Assembly: GCA_016295275.1 (NCBI GenBank)
Contig: JAEDLN010000015.1
Coordinates: 1-19,565 of the forward strand
Length of the DNA stretch: 19,565 nucleotides
Direction: 5' to 3'
From: Kiritimatiellia bacterium
Lineage (GTDB): Bacteria; Verrucomicrobiota; Kiritimatiellia; RFP12; UBA3636
How positions within the stretch are numbered: the stretch's first letter is position 1; every line of letters begins with the position of its first letter. A program made the translations under genes and the position numbers. The notes under the pieces are model-generated. The model was not told where the DNA came from and did no database searches. It worked only from the letters and a program-made list of their open reading frames with translations. This document shows, piece after piece, positions 8,141-15,397 of the stretch.

Positions 8141-10166
8141 TCCGCCGAATACGAAGTTCAGAGATCCGTCGCGTCCGCGGTGGGAAGATCGCGATGTTCC
8201 ATACCGGCCGCCGAGGGAGAAGTTCGGGTACGCAAATCCGTTTCGGCTCGTAAAGACGTTTTTCTTCCGGTATTTGTGGCCGCACAAATGGCCGCTGTTC
8301 GCCTATTTGGCGATATCGACGGCATCGCTCTGTTCCGTCTACCTAATGTCGTTCTACGGGCAGATCGTAATCGACAAGATTCTCGTTGTCGATCCGCCTG
8401 CGCTGATTGCGGATTGGAGGGCGCGTGCAACGGAGCCCGATCGGGCGGCGGATGCGCCGATCGTCTGGGAGCGCAGTTCCGGATCGCGCCTGTCGTCCTA
8501 TACGGCACCGGTTCCGGCGGAACGGAAAACGAAGGCCCGAGTCGCAGAGGATTACCGGATCGAGAATGCGTCGGGACGCCCGCCGGATGCGGGGATGCGG
8601 CTGTTTTTGCTTTTTTTGGTGTATCTCTCGACGGTGATTCTGCTGAACATCGGGAGTCGTGTCTCCGTTCAGCAACGGCACAAGGTGGCGCACCGCCTGG
8701 TCGTCAGCTTGCGGGATGACATCCACCGGAAAATCATAGGGCTTTCCAGCGGGTATCACATGAGCGTCACGCCGGGACGTCTGATGGCGCGTCTTCTTTC
8801 GGACGTCGGAATGATCCAGAATATCCTTTTGAACATCATTGCCGCCGTCTTCTCGCAGACATTGATGTTTATCGTCGGTCTGGCGATTCTTTTGTCGTTG
8901 GACGTCACCTGCACGCTGATGATTGTCTTGGCTGCGATTCCGTATGCGTTTGTGATGCGGAACAACCAGATCCGTGTCAAGGAATTCCATCGGGAAGCGC
9001 GTCACTCCAATTCCTGTCTCTGGGGATTGGTTTCCCAAAAGCTGGATGCCATCAAAGCCATTTTCGCCTATGACCGCGTCAATGTCGAGCGAATGAATTT
9101 TTTCCGGCTTTCTGCCGTTATGCAGCGTGATACGCTTTGCCAGCAACGGCTTTCCGCCGGCATCGGCCGCTTTGCCCAGCTGCTCACCTCGATTGTGACG
9201 CAGATGATTTTCATTTATTGCACCTATCGCGTGTTGAATGGCGATATGACGCTGGGAAAAATGATGTTCATCTACGGTGCCGCGATCAATCTGTTCACGC
9301 CGATCATCCAGTTGACGCAAGCCTCCTCCGATATTGCGGGGCTTTATGCGGTTGTACAGAGGGTCTCGTATACGCTTGAAAACAAGAACGAGATTTTGGA
9401 CGCGCCCGACGCACAGCCGTTTCCGGCGGTCATTCGGACCGGAATTTCCCTTGAGAACGTCTCCTTCCAATACAGCGACAATGCACCGTTCGTCCTTTCG
9501 AACATCAATCTCTTCATTCCTGCGGGAAAATGGACGTGCATCATGGGCCCTTCCGGCGCCGGCAAGACTTCGCTGGTCAATTTACTGACGCGACTGTACG
9601 ATCCAACCACCGGTCGTATCCGGATCGACCGTCTTTCGCTGGACAAAATCGCGCAACAATCGCTCCATACGCACATGGCGTTGGTACCGCAGGAAGCCCA
9701 GATTTTGAGCGGTACGGCACGCATGAACATCGCTTATGGACGTCCGGATGCGACGCCGACGCAAATCATGGATGCGGCAAAGGCGGCGGATTGCCATGAT
9801 TTCATCATGCGTCTTCCCGTACAATACGAAACGATCATCGGGGAAAAAGGAACAACGCTTTCCGGCGGTCAGCGCCAGCGCATTTCGCTTGCCCGCGCAC
9901 TGCTCACGAATCCGGAGGTGCTGATTTTGGACGATGTGACATCGGCGTTGGATGCGGATACGGAGCGCAAAATCCAAGAGACGATTACCCGTCTGATGGC
10001 AAACAAAACAGCCATCATCGTTTCCCAGCGTGTTTCCATGTCGGCCCGTTGCCACCAGATTGTCGTTTTGGAGGACGGCCATATTTCGCAGCGCGGTACG
10101 CACGAGTCGCTTTGCAATACTCCCGGCTTTTACAGTCGGCTGGTCAAATCGCAGACATCGGTCTAG
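8124..10166 (+). CDS. ABC exporter half-transporter, subunit 2 (degenerate Walker B and H-loop)
   Basis: A 680-residue half-transporter that partners the preceding subunit. The ATG at 8124 overlaps the upstream gene by 17 bases and has AAAGGGGG at 8107-8114; a longer in-frame opening to 7992 runs inside that gene and is rejected. Walker A is GPSGAGKTS (475-483) and the signature is canonical LSGGQ (579-583). The catalytic glutamate is replaced by D604 (LDDVT) and the switch histidine by Q635 (IVSQRVS). These changes complement the LSIGQ of subunit 1, so the pair has one consensus and one degenerate ATP site. The extracytoplasmic loop between helix 1 (about 57-77) and helix 2 (about 158-176) is about 80 residues, far longer than usual, and is rich in Ala, Arg, Pro and Asp. 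Confidence 0.88.
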   Translation: MNTMNNPPNTKFRDPSRPRWEDRDVPYRPPREKFGYANPFRLVKTFFFRYLWPHKWPLFAYLAISTASLCSVYLMSFYGQIVIDKILVVDPPALIADWRARATEPDRAADAPIVWERSSGSRLSSYTAPVPAERKTKARVAEDYRIENASGRPPDAGMRLFLLFLVYLSTVILLNIGSRVSVQQRHKVAHRLVVSLRDDIHRKIIGLSSGYHMSVTPGRLMARLLSDVGMIQNILLNIIAAVFSQTLMFIVGLAILLSLDVTCTLMIVLAAIPYAFVMRNNQIRVKEFHREARHSNSCLWGLVSQKLDAIKAIFAYDRVNVERMNFFRLSAVMQRDTLCQQRLSAGIGRFAQLLTSIVTQMIFIYCTYRVLNGDMTLGKMMFIYGAAINLFTPIIQLTQASSDIAGLYAVVQRVSYTLENKNEILDAPDAQPFPAVIRTGISLENVSFQYSDNAPFVLSNINLFIPAGKWTCIMGPSGAGKTSLVNLLTRLYDPTTGRIRIDRLSLDKIAQQSLHTHMALVPQEAQILSGTARMNIAYGRPDATPTQIMDAAKAADCHDFIMRLPVQYETIIGEKGTTLSGGQRQRISLARALLTNPEVLILDDVTSALDADTERKIQETITRLMANKTAIIVSQRVSMSARCHQIVVLEDGHISQRGTHESLCNTPGFYSRLVKSQTSV

Positions 10167-10385
10167 CATGCGTCCCGAGCCAAACGGGCCGTTTTGGATT
10201 TCGTGCAATTCCCCGTTTTCGCTATTTGCCGAGTATTGCCGTGCCGAAAAATGGCGCAGATTCGGCCCTTCATTTCGTGCGTTTTGCGGTAATTTACCCC
10301 AATGTTTACGATATCCGTTGCTTTTTTCCCCTGAAAAAAGGTAGTATGAAGGCATCGGGTCATTATTCTCTCTACGAGTTCTGCT
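10167..10385. other. Intergenic gap between export and hydrogenase operons
   Basis: No gene is supported. An imperfect CCAAACGG/CCGTTTTGG hairpin with a one-base bulge lies near 10178-10196 just after the export operon, without a proper T tail, so termination there is doubtful. A candidate promoter for the next genes lies at 10318-10347. Confidence 0.4.
10318..10347 (+). promoter_or_regulatory. Candidate promoter of the hydrogenase operon
   Basis: TTGCTT (10318-10323) and TAGTAT (10342-10347) are spaced by 18 bases. The spacer and -35 overlap a small inverted repeat, CTTTTTT and AAAAAAG (10321-10340), which might be a regulator site. The predicted leader is about 30 bases. Confidence 0.35.
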
Positions 10386-10655
10386 ATGGCAAAAATAGAA
10401 CTGAAAATTTGCATTGGAACCACCTGCTACATGTTGGGTTCCTCCAAGCTCATGAATCTTGAGACGGAGCTTCCTCCAGCGTGGTTGGACCGCGTCAATA
10501 TTTCGGCATCGACATGCCTGAACCTATGTGAAGCGAACAATGTCTGCAATGCTCCGTTCGTTACGATCGACGGCGATGTGATGGCACATGCGTCGGTCGG
10601 TAAAATTGTTGCAGAATTGGCCAAGCGACTCGGGGAGCCGATTCCGCGGGGCTAA
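10386..10655 (+). CDS. [2Fe-2S] thioredoxin-like ferredoxin (NuoE/HndA-like)
   Basis: A small 89-residue protein with the C9-x4-C14 and C44-x3-C48 arrangement of thioredoxin-like [2Fe-2S] proteins, the domain found in NuoE and in HndA-type hydrogenase subunits. The end of the fold (NAPFVTIDGDVMAHASVGKIV) is typical. It is shorter than full NuoE because the N-terminal helical part is absent. The Shine-Dalgarno sequence before the ATG at 10386 is weak. The hydrogenase starts 68 bases downstream on the same strand, so this protein probably passes electrons to or from it. C54 is an extra cysteine of unknown role. Confidence 0.85.
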   Translation: MAKIELKICIGTTCYMLGSSKLMNLETELPPAWLDRVNISASTCLNLCEANNVCNAPFVTIDGDVMAHASVGKIVAELAKRLGEPIPRG

Positions 10656-10678
10656 TCGATCCGATTCCGTTTTTAGGA

Positions 10679-10706
10679 TTGCGGATTGCATTTCCGAAAT
10701 CCGCAA
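10679..10706 (+). promoter_or_regulatory. Inverted repeat in hydrogenase leader
   Basis: TTGCGGATT (10679-10687) and AATCCGCAA (10698-10706) are perfect 9-base arms around a 10-base loop. The repeat lies between the ferredoxin and hydrogenase genes and ends 4 bases before the hydrogenase ribosome binding site. There is no T tail. It could be an operator or an mRNA element setting the ratio of the two proteins. Confidence 0.5.
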
Positions 10707-10723
10707 ATATAGGTGCTTTTACG

Positions 10724-12121
10724 ATGACAAATGGTGCAGAATTTATTCGGCGCGAGTTGATGATTCGCATGGTTCGCGCATTCGACGAAGGAAACCTGGA
10801 GAAAACGATCGATCGGATTCCGATTGACATTCGCCCGCGTCATGGCGAGTTCAGCCGGTCCTCCGTATGGCACGATCGTGCCGTTCTCAAGTACCGGGTC
10901 ATGGCGCTTCTCGGCTATTCGTGCGAGGAGGAGACGGATGAGGCCCGGACGCTTTCCTCCTATTTGGCCGAGATGCGGAAGGATCCGCCGGCTCCGACGA
11001 ATCCGCTGACAGTCTGCTCCGCCGGTTGCGACGGGTGCCGTCCGCGCACCTTCATGGTGACCGACAATTGCCGCGGTTGCTTCTCGCGTCCGTGCGAATT
11101 CAATTGTCCGAAGCACGCGATTCGCGTCAGCGACCAGCACAGTCACATTGACAACACGCTCTGCGTAAAATGCGGCAAGTGCGCGCAAGTCTGCCCGTAC
11201 CACGCGATTGTCGAGGTTACGGTGCCATGCGAAGAAGCCTGTCCCGTCGGCGCCATCCGCAAGAATGAATTCGGCGTTGCGCAGATCGATTTCAAGCGGT
11301 GCATTTTCTGCGGGGCATGCTTCCGCTCGTGCCCGTTCTCCGCGATTGTGGAGAAGTCGCAGCTCATTCAGCTTTTGTATGCGTTGCGGGATCAGGAGAA
11401 GACCGGCGAGCATTACACGGCAATCGTCGCACCGGCCGCCATTTCGCAGTTTCCGGGCTCGATCGAGCAGCTCTTTACGGCCATCAAGAAGCTTGGATTC
11501 GGCGAAATCATCGAGGTGGCGTTAGGTGCCGACATGACGACCGAACACGAGGCGCACGAGTTCGTGGAATTCCAGAAGGAAGGGCGCGGGCTCATGACCA
11601 CCAGCTGCTGTCCGGCATGGGTCAATCTCGTCAAGAAGCACTTCCCCAACTTCCTTTCGCATGTTTCGACGACGCCGTCGCCCATGGTGTATGCGGCGGG
11701 GCTCGCCAAGGAGTTGAATCCAAAGACGAAGGTCGTCTTCATCGGACCTTGCATCGCCAAGCGCGATGAAGCGCTTGCGAAGGAGAATGTCGATTACGTG
11801 CTCTCCTTCGAAGAGCTCGGTGCGATTTTTTCCGCCCGCAAAATCGATCCGGTTCTGTTGGAACCGCTCAAGCTGCCGACTCCGGCCAGCGACAATGGGC
11901 GCAACTACGCAAAAAGCTGCGGTGTCACAAAGGCCGTATTGGACGAAATTGCGGACGAGCTCCCGCCCGATTTCAAGCTCGACTCGAAATTCATCGACGG
12001 GCTCGATCGAAAGGCGGTCGGCATGATTCGTCTGTATGCGATGGGCAAGCTACCCGCCAACTTCCTGGAAGTCATGGCGTGCAAGGGCGGCTGTCAGAAC
12101 GGCCCTTGCTCCTTGCACTAG
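10724..12121 (+). CDS. [FeFe]-hydrogenase catalytic subunit, probably group B
   Basis: A 465-residue iron-only hydrogenase that interconverts protons and H2. The three H-cluster signatures are present: TSCCPAW (293-299), GPCIAKRDE (341-349) and EVMACKGGC (449-457), supplying ligands C296, C343, C453 and C457, with C295 the expected proton-relay cysteine. The N-terminal half has ferredoxin-like clusters: C147-x2-C150-x2-C153-x3-C157, C193-x2-C196-x2-C199-x3-C203, and further cysteines at 116, 119, 124, 128, 169 and 173, plus C98, C102 and C105. The motif wording, the absence of a C-terminal small-subunit tail and the architecture resemble monomeric group B enzymes. I chose the ATG at 10724, with AGGTG at 10711-10715, over a TTG at 10679 that lies inside an inverted repeat. 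No HydE, HydF or HydG maturase is in the window. Confidence 0.92.
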   Translation: MTNGAEFIRRELMIRMVRAFDEGNLEKTIDRIPIDIRPRHGEFSRSSVWHDRAVLKYRVMALLGYSCEEETDEARTLSSYLAEMRKDPPAPTNPLTVCSAGCDGCRPRTFMVTDNCRGCFSRPCEFNCPKHAIRVSDQHSHIDNTLCVKCGKCAQVCPYHAIVEVTVPCEEACPVGAIRKNEFGVAQIDFKRCIFCGACFRSCPFSAIVEKSQLIQLLYALRDQEKTGEHYTAIVAPAAISQFPGSIEQLFTAIKKLGFGEIIEVALGADMTTEHEAHEFVEFQKEGRGLMTTSCCPAWVNLVKKHFPNFLSHVSTTPSPMVYAAGLAKELNPKTKVVFIGPCIAKRDEALAKENVDYVLSFEELGAIFSARKIDPVLLEPLKLPTPASDNGRNYAKSCGVTKAVLDEIADELPPDFKLDSKFIDGLDRKAVGMIRLYAMGKLPANFLEVMACKGGCQNGPCSLH

Positions 12122-12124
12122 GCT

Positions 12125-12139
12125 GCCGGGGTCTCCGGC
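12125..12139 (+). terminator. Weak hairpin after hydrogenase
   Basis: GCCGG (12125-12129) and CCGGC (12135-12139) surround a five-base loop three bases after the stop codon and are followed by a pyrimidine-rich stretch (ATTCTTCTTCTCTTTCCTG). It is a marginal intrinsic terminator. Confidence 0.35.
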
Positions 12140-12275
12140 GATTCTTCTTCTCTTTCCTGTCTGTTTTCTCAAACGGATTGTGTATCTGTTTGTCCCGTGT
12201 CCGAATTCCTGAAAATAGCTTTATTTGATTGCATTTCTTTTTTTCGATTCAATCGGTTTCAAGAAGATGGCTCAT

Positions 12276-13406
12276 ATGAAGAATAAAAAAGTTGCCTTTT
12301 CGGAAAACCGCACGAAGGCGGTTTCGATTTTGTCGCCCCTTTTTGCGGCGGTTGCGATACTGTTTGGCGTTTCCGATACGGCGTCGGCCGGTGTACGGTT
12401 GCCGTCGACGGTGAGCAACCATATGGTAGTTCAGCGCGACAAGCCGTTTGTCCTGTCCGGCTTTGCCACCCCGGGCGCCATGATCGACGTTTCGTTTGGC
12501 GAAGAAAAGAAATCGGTCGAGACGGACGGGCAAGGCGCGTGGCAGATTCGTTTTCCGGCATTTCCGGCGTCATCCGCGCCCCGGAAACTTCAAATCGTCG
12601 GGGACGAGACTACGTTGACCTATACCAATATCGTCGTCGGCGATGTCTATGTCGTGACGGGATCGACCTTTGGTCCGCAGGTCCGCAAAAGCTCCTTCAA
12701 GCCGGATGCGCTGAAGGATTCGTTCCGTCACAGCGGACTGGTCCGAACCCTGAACATCGGCGGCCAGCGCGAATCCTTCGAGAATCCGGATGGCTTGTAT
12801 GAGAAAGGGTTTGTGAAGTATGGCGCATGGCGTCCCATCGAAGGAATCGTTTCCCACACGCCGCTGTTTGTCATTGGACTGGGTCGTGCACTCGACGCCA
12901 AATCTACGGTTCCTGTCGGGCTGATCTTTGCCGACGCCAGAACGGAGCGGTTGGAAGCGATTCTTCCGGCGACCCGTTATCGGGCGGAAGGTTTGATCGA
13001 ATTGGCGAACGCGGCCGAAGCGATGATTCCGGGAACGGAATGCGGGGATGCTGCGATTTCCAATCATCTGAAGGCCGTAAAAAAGTGGTTTGACGAAAGT
13101 GCGAAAGCGCTGAACGAAGGTCGTGTTCCGGCCGGGAAATGCCCGACATTTACGGAGTTGAAAGAAACGGACTTCGGATCGGCTTGGAATGGGATTCTTT
13201 CGCCGCTGAAAGCCATTTCCGTAAAGGGCGTCATTGTCTCCGAGGCAAAAACCCGCGATTCGGACGAACTTCGCGGACAAAAAGAGAACGCGCTTTCGAA
13301 GTTTTATCGTTCCGTATGGGGTGAGGGGATTGACGTTGTCTTCATTCCCGTTTCCAATGAGCAGATTCAACGAGGCGAAGCGCTCGCAGATCAAATTCTC
13401 CGCTAA
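12276..13406 (+). CDS. Sialate O-acetylesterase-like protein, truncated and lacking the catalytic motif
   Basis: A predicted exported protein of 376 residues related to its downstream neighbour. The ATG at 12276 is preferred because AAGAAG (12261-12266) is properly spaced; ATG 12267 would abut that site. A signal peptide runs to about residue 38 (ASA, then GVRLP). Residues 41-135 parallel the N-terminal beta domain of the neighbour (SNHMVVQRDKPF against SSRMVLQREATIPF; VGDVYVVTG against VGDVWVCAG). Where the neighbour has the nucleophile motif GQSNM, this protein has GSTFG, with T131 at the serine position. It also ends before the region holding the conserved IHP segment. Both sides share WNGILSPLKAISVKGVI / YNRMVYPLTRFPVKGVI. 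It is probably not an esterase; binding or a partner role is possible. The frame is intact, so it is not obviously a pseudogene. Confidence 0.75.
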   Translation: MKNKKVAFSENRTKAVSILSPLFAAVAILFGVSDTASAGVRLPSTVSNHMVVQRDKPFVLSGFATPGAMIDVSFGEEKKSVETDGQGAWQIRFPAFPASSAPRKLQIVGDETTLTYTNIVVGDVYVVTGSTFGPQVRKSSFKPDALKDSFRHSGLVRTLNIGGQRESFENPDGLYEKGFVKYGAWRPIEGIVSHTPLFVIGLGRALDAKSTVPVGLIFADARTERLEAILPATRYRAEGLIELANAAEAMIPGTECGDAAISNHLKAVKKWFDESAKALNEGRVPAGKCPTFTELKETDFGSAWNGILSPLKAISVKGVIVSEAKTRDSDELRGQKENALSKFYRSVWGEGIDVVFIPVSNEQIQRGEALADQILR

Positions 13407-13429
13407 CATCCGTCCATAGGGATTCGACC

Positions 13430-15064
13430 ATGAAAAAGAGTTTTGTTTTATTTGTTTTCTGCGCATTGACGCTTTCCGCTTCCGCTTCGTTGGAATTGCC
13501 GAAGTTTTTCAGTTCGCGCATGGTGCTGCAGCGGGAGGCGACGATTCCGTTTTTCGGAAAAGCCGCGCCCGGAGCGACGGTAAAAGTCTCCTTTGCGGGG
13601 CAAAACCATGAAACGAAAGCCGATTCCGAGGGGCGCTGGGAGGTTCGACTTCAGCCGCTTGCTCCTACGAAGGAGGGGCGCGATCTGACCATTGTCGCAG
13701 ATGGCGAAACCTTGGTTTTGAACGACATTCTGGTTGGCGACGTCTGGGTTTGCGCCGGGCAGAGCAACATGGAATTTTCGTTCGGGTGGAATCCTTTGGA
13801 GCGGGAGCGGTTTGCGGCGGAAGCGGATACGCTGCCGCAGATTCGCACGATTCGCATTGTTCGCGGCACGGCTCCGTTTCCGGACTCGGATTTGGCGTAT
13901 CTGCCGAATTTTCTCGCCGAGAAAAAAGGTTGGCATCCGACCACGCAGAAGGAAGAATGCTTTGACATGGTCACCTGTGCCGGCTGGTTCTTTGCGCGCC
14001 GGATCGTCAAGGAAACCGATCTTGCCATTGGTCTGATCAACACCTCTTGGAGCGCTTCCAGTATCGAGCCGTTCATTCCGCCGGAAGCGTTTTCGACCGA
14101 GCCGGAGTTGGCGGGTCTGGCGCAAAAGGTGCAGGCCTGTCTGCCGAATACGGAGGAAGGGCGTGCGGCGTTGGAGACCTATGTCCGCCAAATGGAGCAG
14201 TGGCGGCAGGAGACGGCTGCCGCTTTGAAGGAAGGTCGTACGCCGGAGCAGAAAAATCCGCCTCGGTTCGATCAGCTCAATACGCTGTACCTCGGCGATC
14301 GCTACAACCGGATGGTTTATCCCTTGACCCGTTTTCCGGTGAAAGGCGTCATTTGGTATCAAGGTTGCGCCAACAGCCGTTTGGGAGAAGCCTATCTGCC
14401 GCTTTACCGGGCGCTTGTGAACGGATGGCGCAAAGCATGGGGGATCGATCTTCCGTTTTATGCCGTCCAGCTTGCTTCGTTCTGGAACAATTGGCGCAGA
14501 GTGGATTCGGTGGAAGGCGGCGATGGCTTCACGCTGATTCGCGAGGCGCAGCGCAAAGGCTTGTCGGTTCCCAATACGGGACTTGCCGTCACGATTGATA
14601 TCGGCGAACCCTTTGAGATCCATCCGCGCGAAAAATACCATGTCGGAGAACGGCTTGCCTTGTGGGCGCTCCGCAACCAGTATGGCAAGGACGTCGTGGT
14701 GTCCGGTCCGTTGTATCGGTCTTTGTCGGTTGACGGTTCGGAAGCGCGCATTTCGTTCGACTATGCCGAGACCGGCTTGATGGTGGGCGTGAAGAAGGTT
14801 ACGGACAACAACGATCCGGAAGAGGCGCCCGCCGGAACGCCGCTGAAGGGATTCGCCATTGCCGGAGCCGATCGCAAGTGGCATGTTGCCGATGCCCGGA
14901 TCGACGGAACGCAGGTGGTGGTATCGTCTCCCGAGGTGCCGGAACCCGTTGCCGTCCGGTACGCATTCCATGGCGCGCCGGAGTGCAATCTATACAATCG
15001 CGCCGGATTGCCCGCTTCGCCTTTCCGGACGGATGATTGGCCGTGTCCGCTGGCCAATCAGTAA
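13430..15064 (+). CDS. Sialate O-acetylesterase family protein (SGNH-type)
   Basis: A predicted exported 544-residue esterase of the SASA family, whose members remove O-acetyl groups from sialic acids or other acetylated glycans. The signal peptide is about residues 1-20. Ser112 lies in the block I motif GQSNM (110-114). Further family features are the KGVIWYQGCANSRLGEAY segment (about 306-323) and DIGEPFEIHPREKYHVGERLALWAL, which contains H398; the family's usual acidic residue two positions earlier is Glu (E396) instead of Asp. A C-terminal beta domain follows. The start ATG at 13430 has AGGGAT at 13418-13423. It lies 23 bases after its truncated paralogue, so the two are probably co-transcribed, and a strong terminator follows. 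True specificity, for sialate, xylan or another acetyl ester, cannot be told from sequence. Confidence 0.88.
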   Translation: MKKSFVLFVFCALTLSASASLELPKFFSSRMVLQREATIPFFGKAAPGATVKVSFAGQNHETKADSEGRWEVRLQPLAPTKEGRDLTIVADGETLVLNDILVGDVWVCAGQSNMEFSFGWNPLERERFAAEADTLPQIRTIRIVRGTAPFPDSDLAYLPNFLAEKKGWHPTTQKEECFDMVTCAGWFFARRIVKETDLAIGLINTSWSASSIEPFIPPEAFSTEPELAGLAQKVQACLPNTEEGRAALETYVRQMEQWRQETAAALKEGRTPEQKNPPRFDQLNTLYLGDRYNRMVYPLTRFPVKGVIWYQGCANSRLGEAYLPLYRALVNGWRKAWGIDLPFYAVQLASFWNNWRRVDSVEGGDGFTLIREAQRKGLSVPNTGLAVTIDIGEPFEIHPREKYHVGERLALWALRNQYGKDVVVSGPLYRSLSVDGSEARISFDYAETGLMVGVKKVTDNNDPEEAPAGTPLKGFAIAGADRKWHVADARIDGTQVVVSSPEVPEPVAVRYAFHGAPECNLYNRAGLPASPFRTDDWPCPLANQ

Positions 15065-15091
15065 GCCGGGGAGAAACACAATCGCAAAACA

Positions 15092-15139
15092 ACTCGGGTG
15101 GAGTCCGAATGGATTCCACCCGAGTCGTTTTCGTTTTGT
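15092..15139. terminator. Strong, probably bidirectional terminator
   Basis: A 15-bp stem (15092-15106 with 15111-15125; one G-T type mismatch) closes a four-base loop. On the plus strand it is followed by CGTTTTCGTTTTG, and on the minus strand by TTGTTTTG. It therefore can end both the esterase transcript and the convergent tRNA-Phe transcript. Confidence 0.85.
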
Positions 15140-15198
15140 CCGTTTCGCCTCGGAAAAGAAAAACGGATTTTGCCGTGTGGCAAAACCCGCTGAAGAAG

Positions 15199-15274
15199 TG
15201 GTGGCAAGGGTGGGAATCGGACCCACGACACAGGGATTTTCAGTCCCCTGCTCTACCAACTGAGCTACCTCGCC
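15199..15274 (-). tRNA. tRNA-Phe (anticodon GAA)
   Basis: The minus strand folds as a complete 76-nucleotide tRNA with encoded CCA. The acceptor stem is GGCGAGG with CCTTGCC (one G-T pair), then discriminator A and CCA. The D arm contains GCTCAGTTGGTAGAGC, the anticodon loop reads CTGAAAA with GAA at 15239-15241, and the T arm contains GTGGGTCCGATTCCCAC. It has its own candidate promoter upstream and shares the downstream terminator with the esterase gene. No tail duplication suggesting an integrated element is seen beside it. Confidence 0.97.
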
Positions 15275-15318
15275 GAGAAGGATGTCGAACAAGCGTTCGG
15301 ATGTTCAACACGGCGGTA

Positions 15319-15348
15319 ATTCTGCCAAAAACAGCCCCCCTGTGTCAA
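15319..15348 (-). promoter_or_regulatory. Candidate promoter of tRNA-Phe
   Basis: Read on the minus strand, a perfect TTGACA (15343-15348) is followed after 18 bases by CAGAAT (15319-15324). The start point would be about 38 bases before the mature tRNA 5' end. It lies just after the P-type ATPase stop codon, for which I see no separate terminator, so readthrough into the tRNA is also possible. Confidence 0.55.
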
Positions 15349-15397
15349 CGTCTTTTTTGGAAAACGAAAGAATCCGAGAAAAGAGAGCGAAAAACGG

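Noticed and set aside
13448..14971. 507-residue open frame opposite the esterase
   Set aside because: Antisense shadow produced by codon bias of the sense gene; no family features.
15199..15274. tRNA-Phe as an integration site of a mobile island
   Set aside because: No integrase gene and no repeated tRNA 3' end found in the window.
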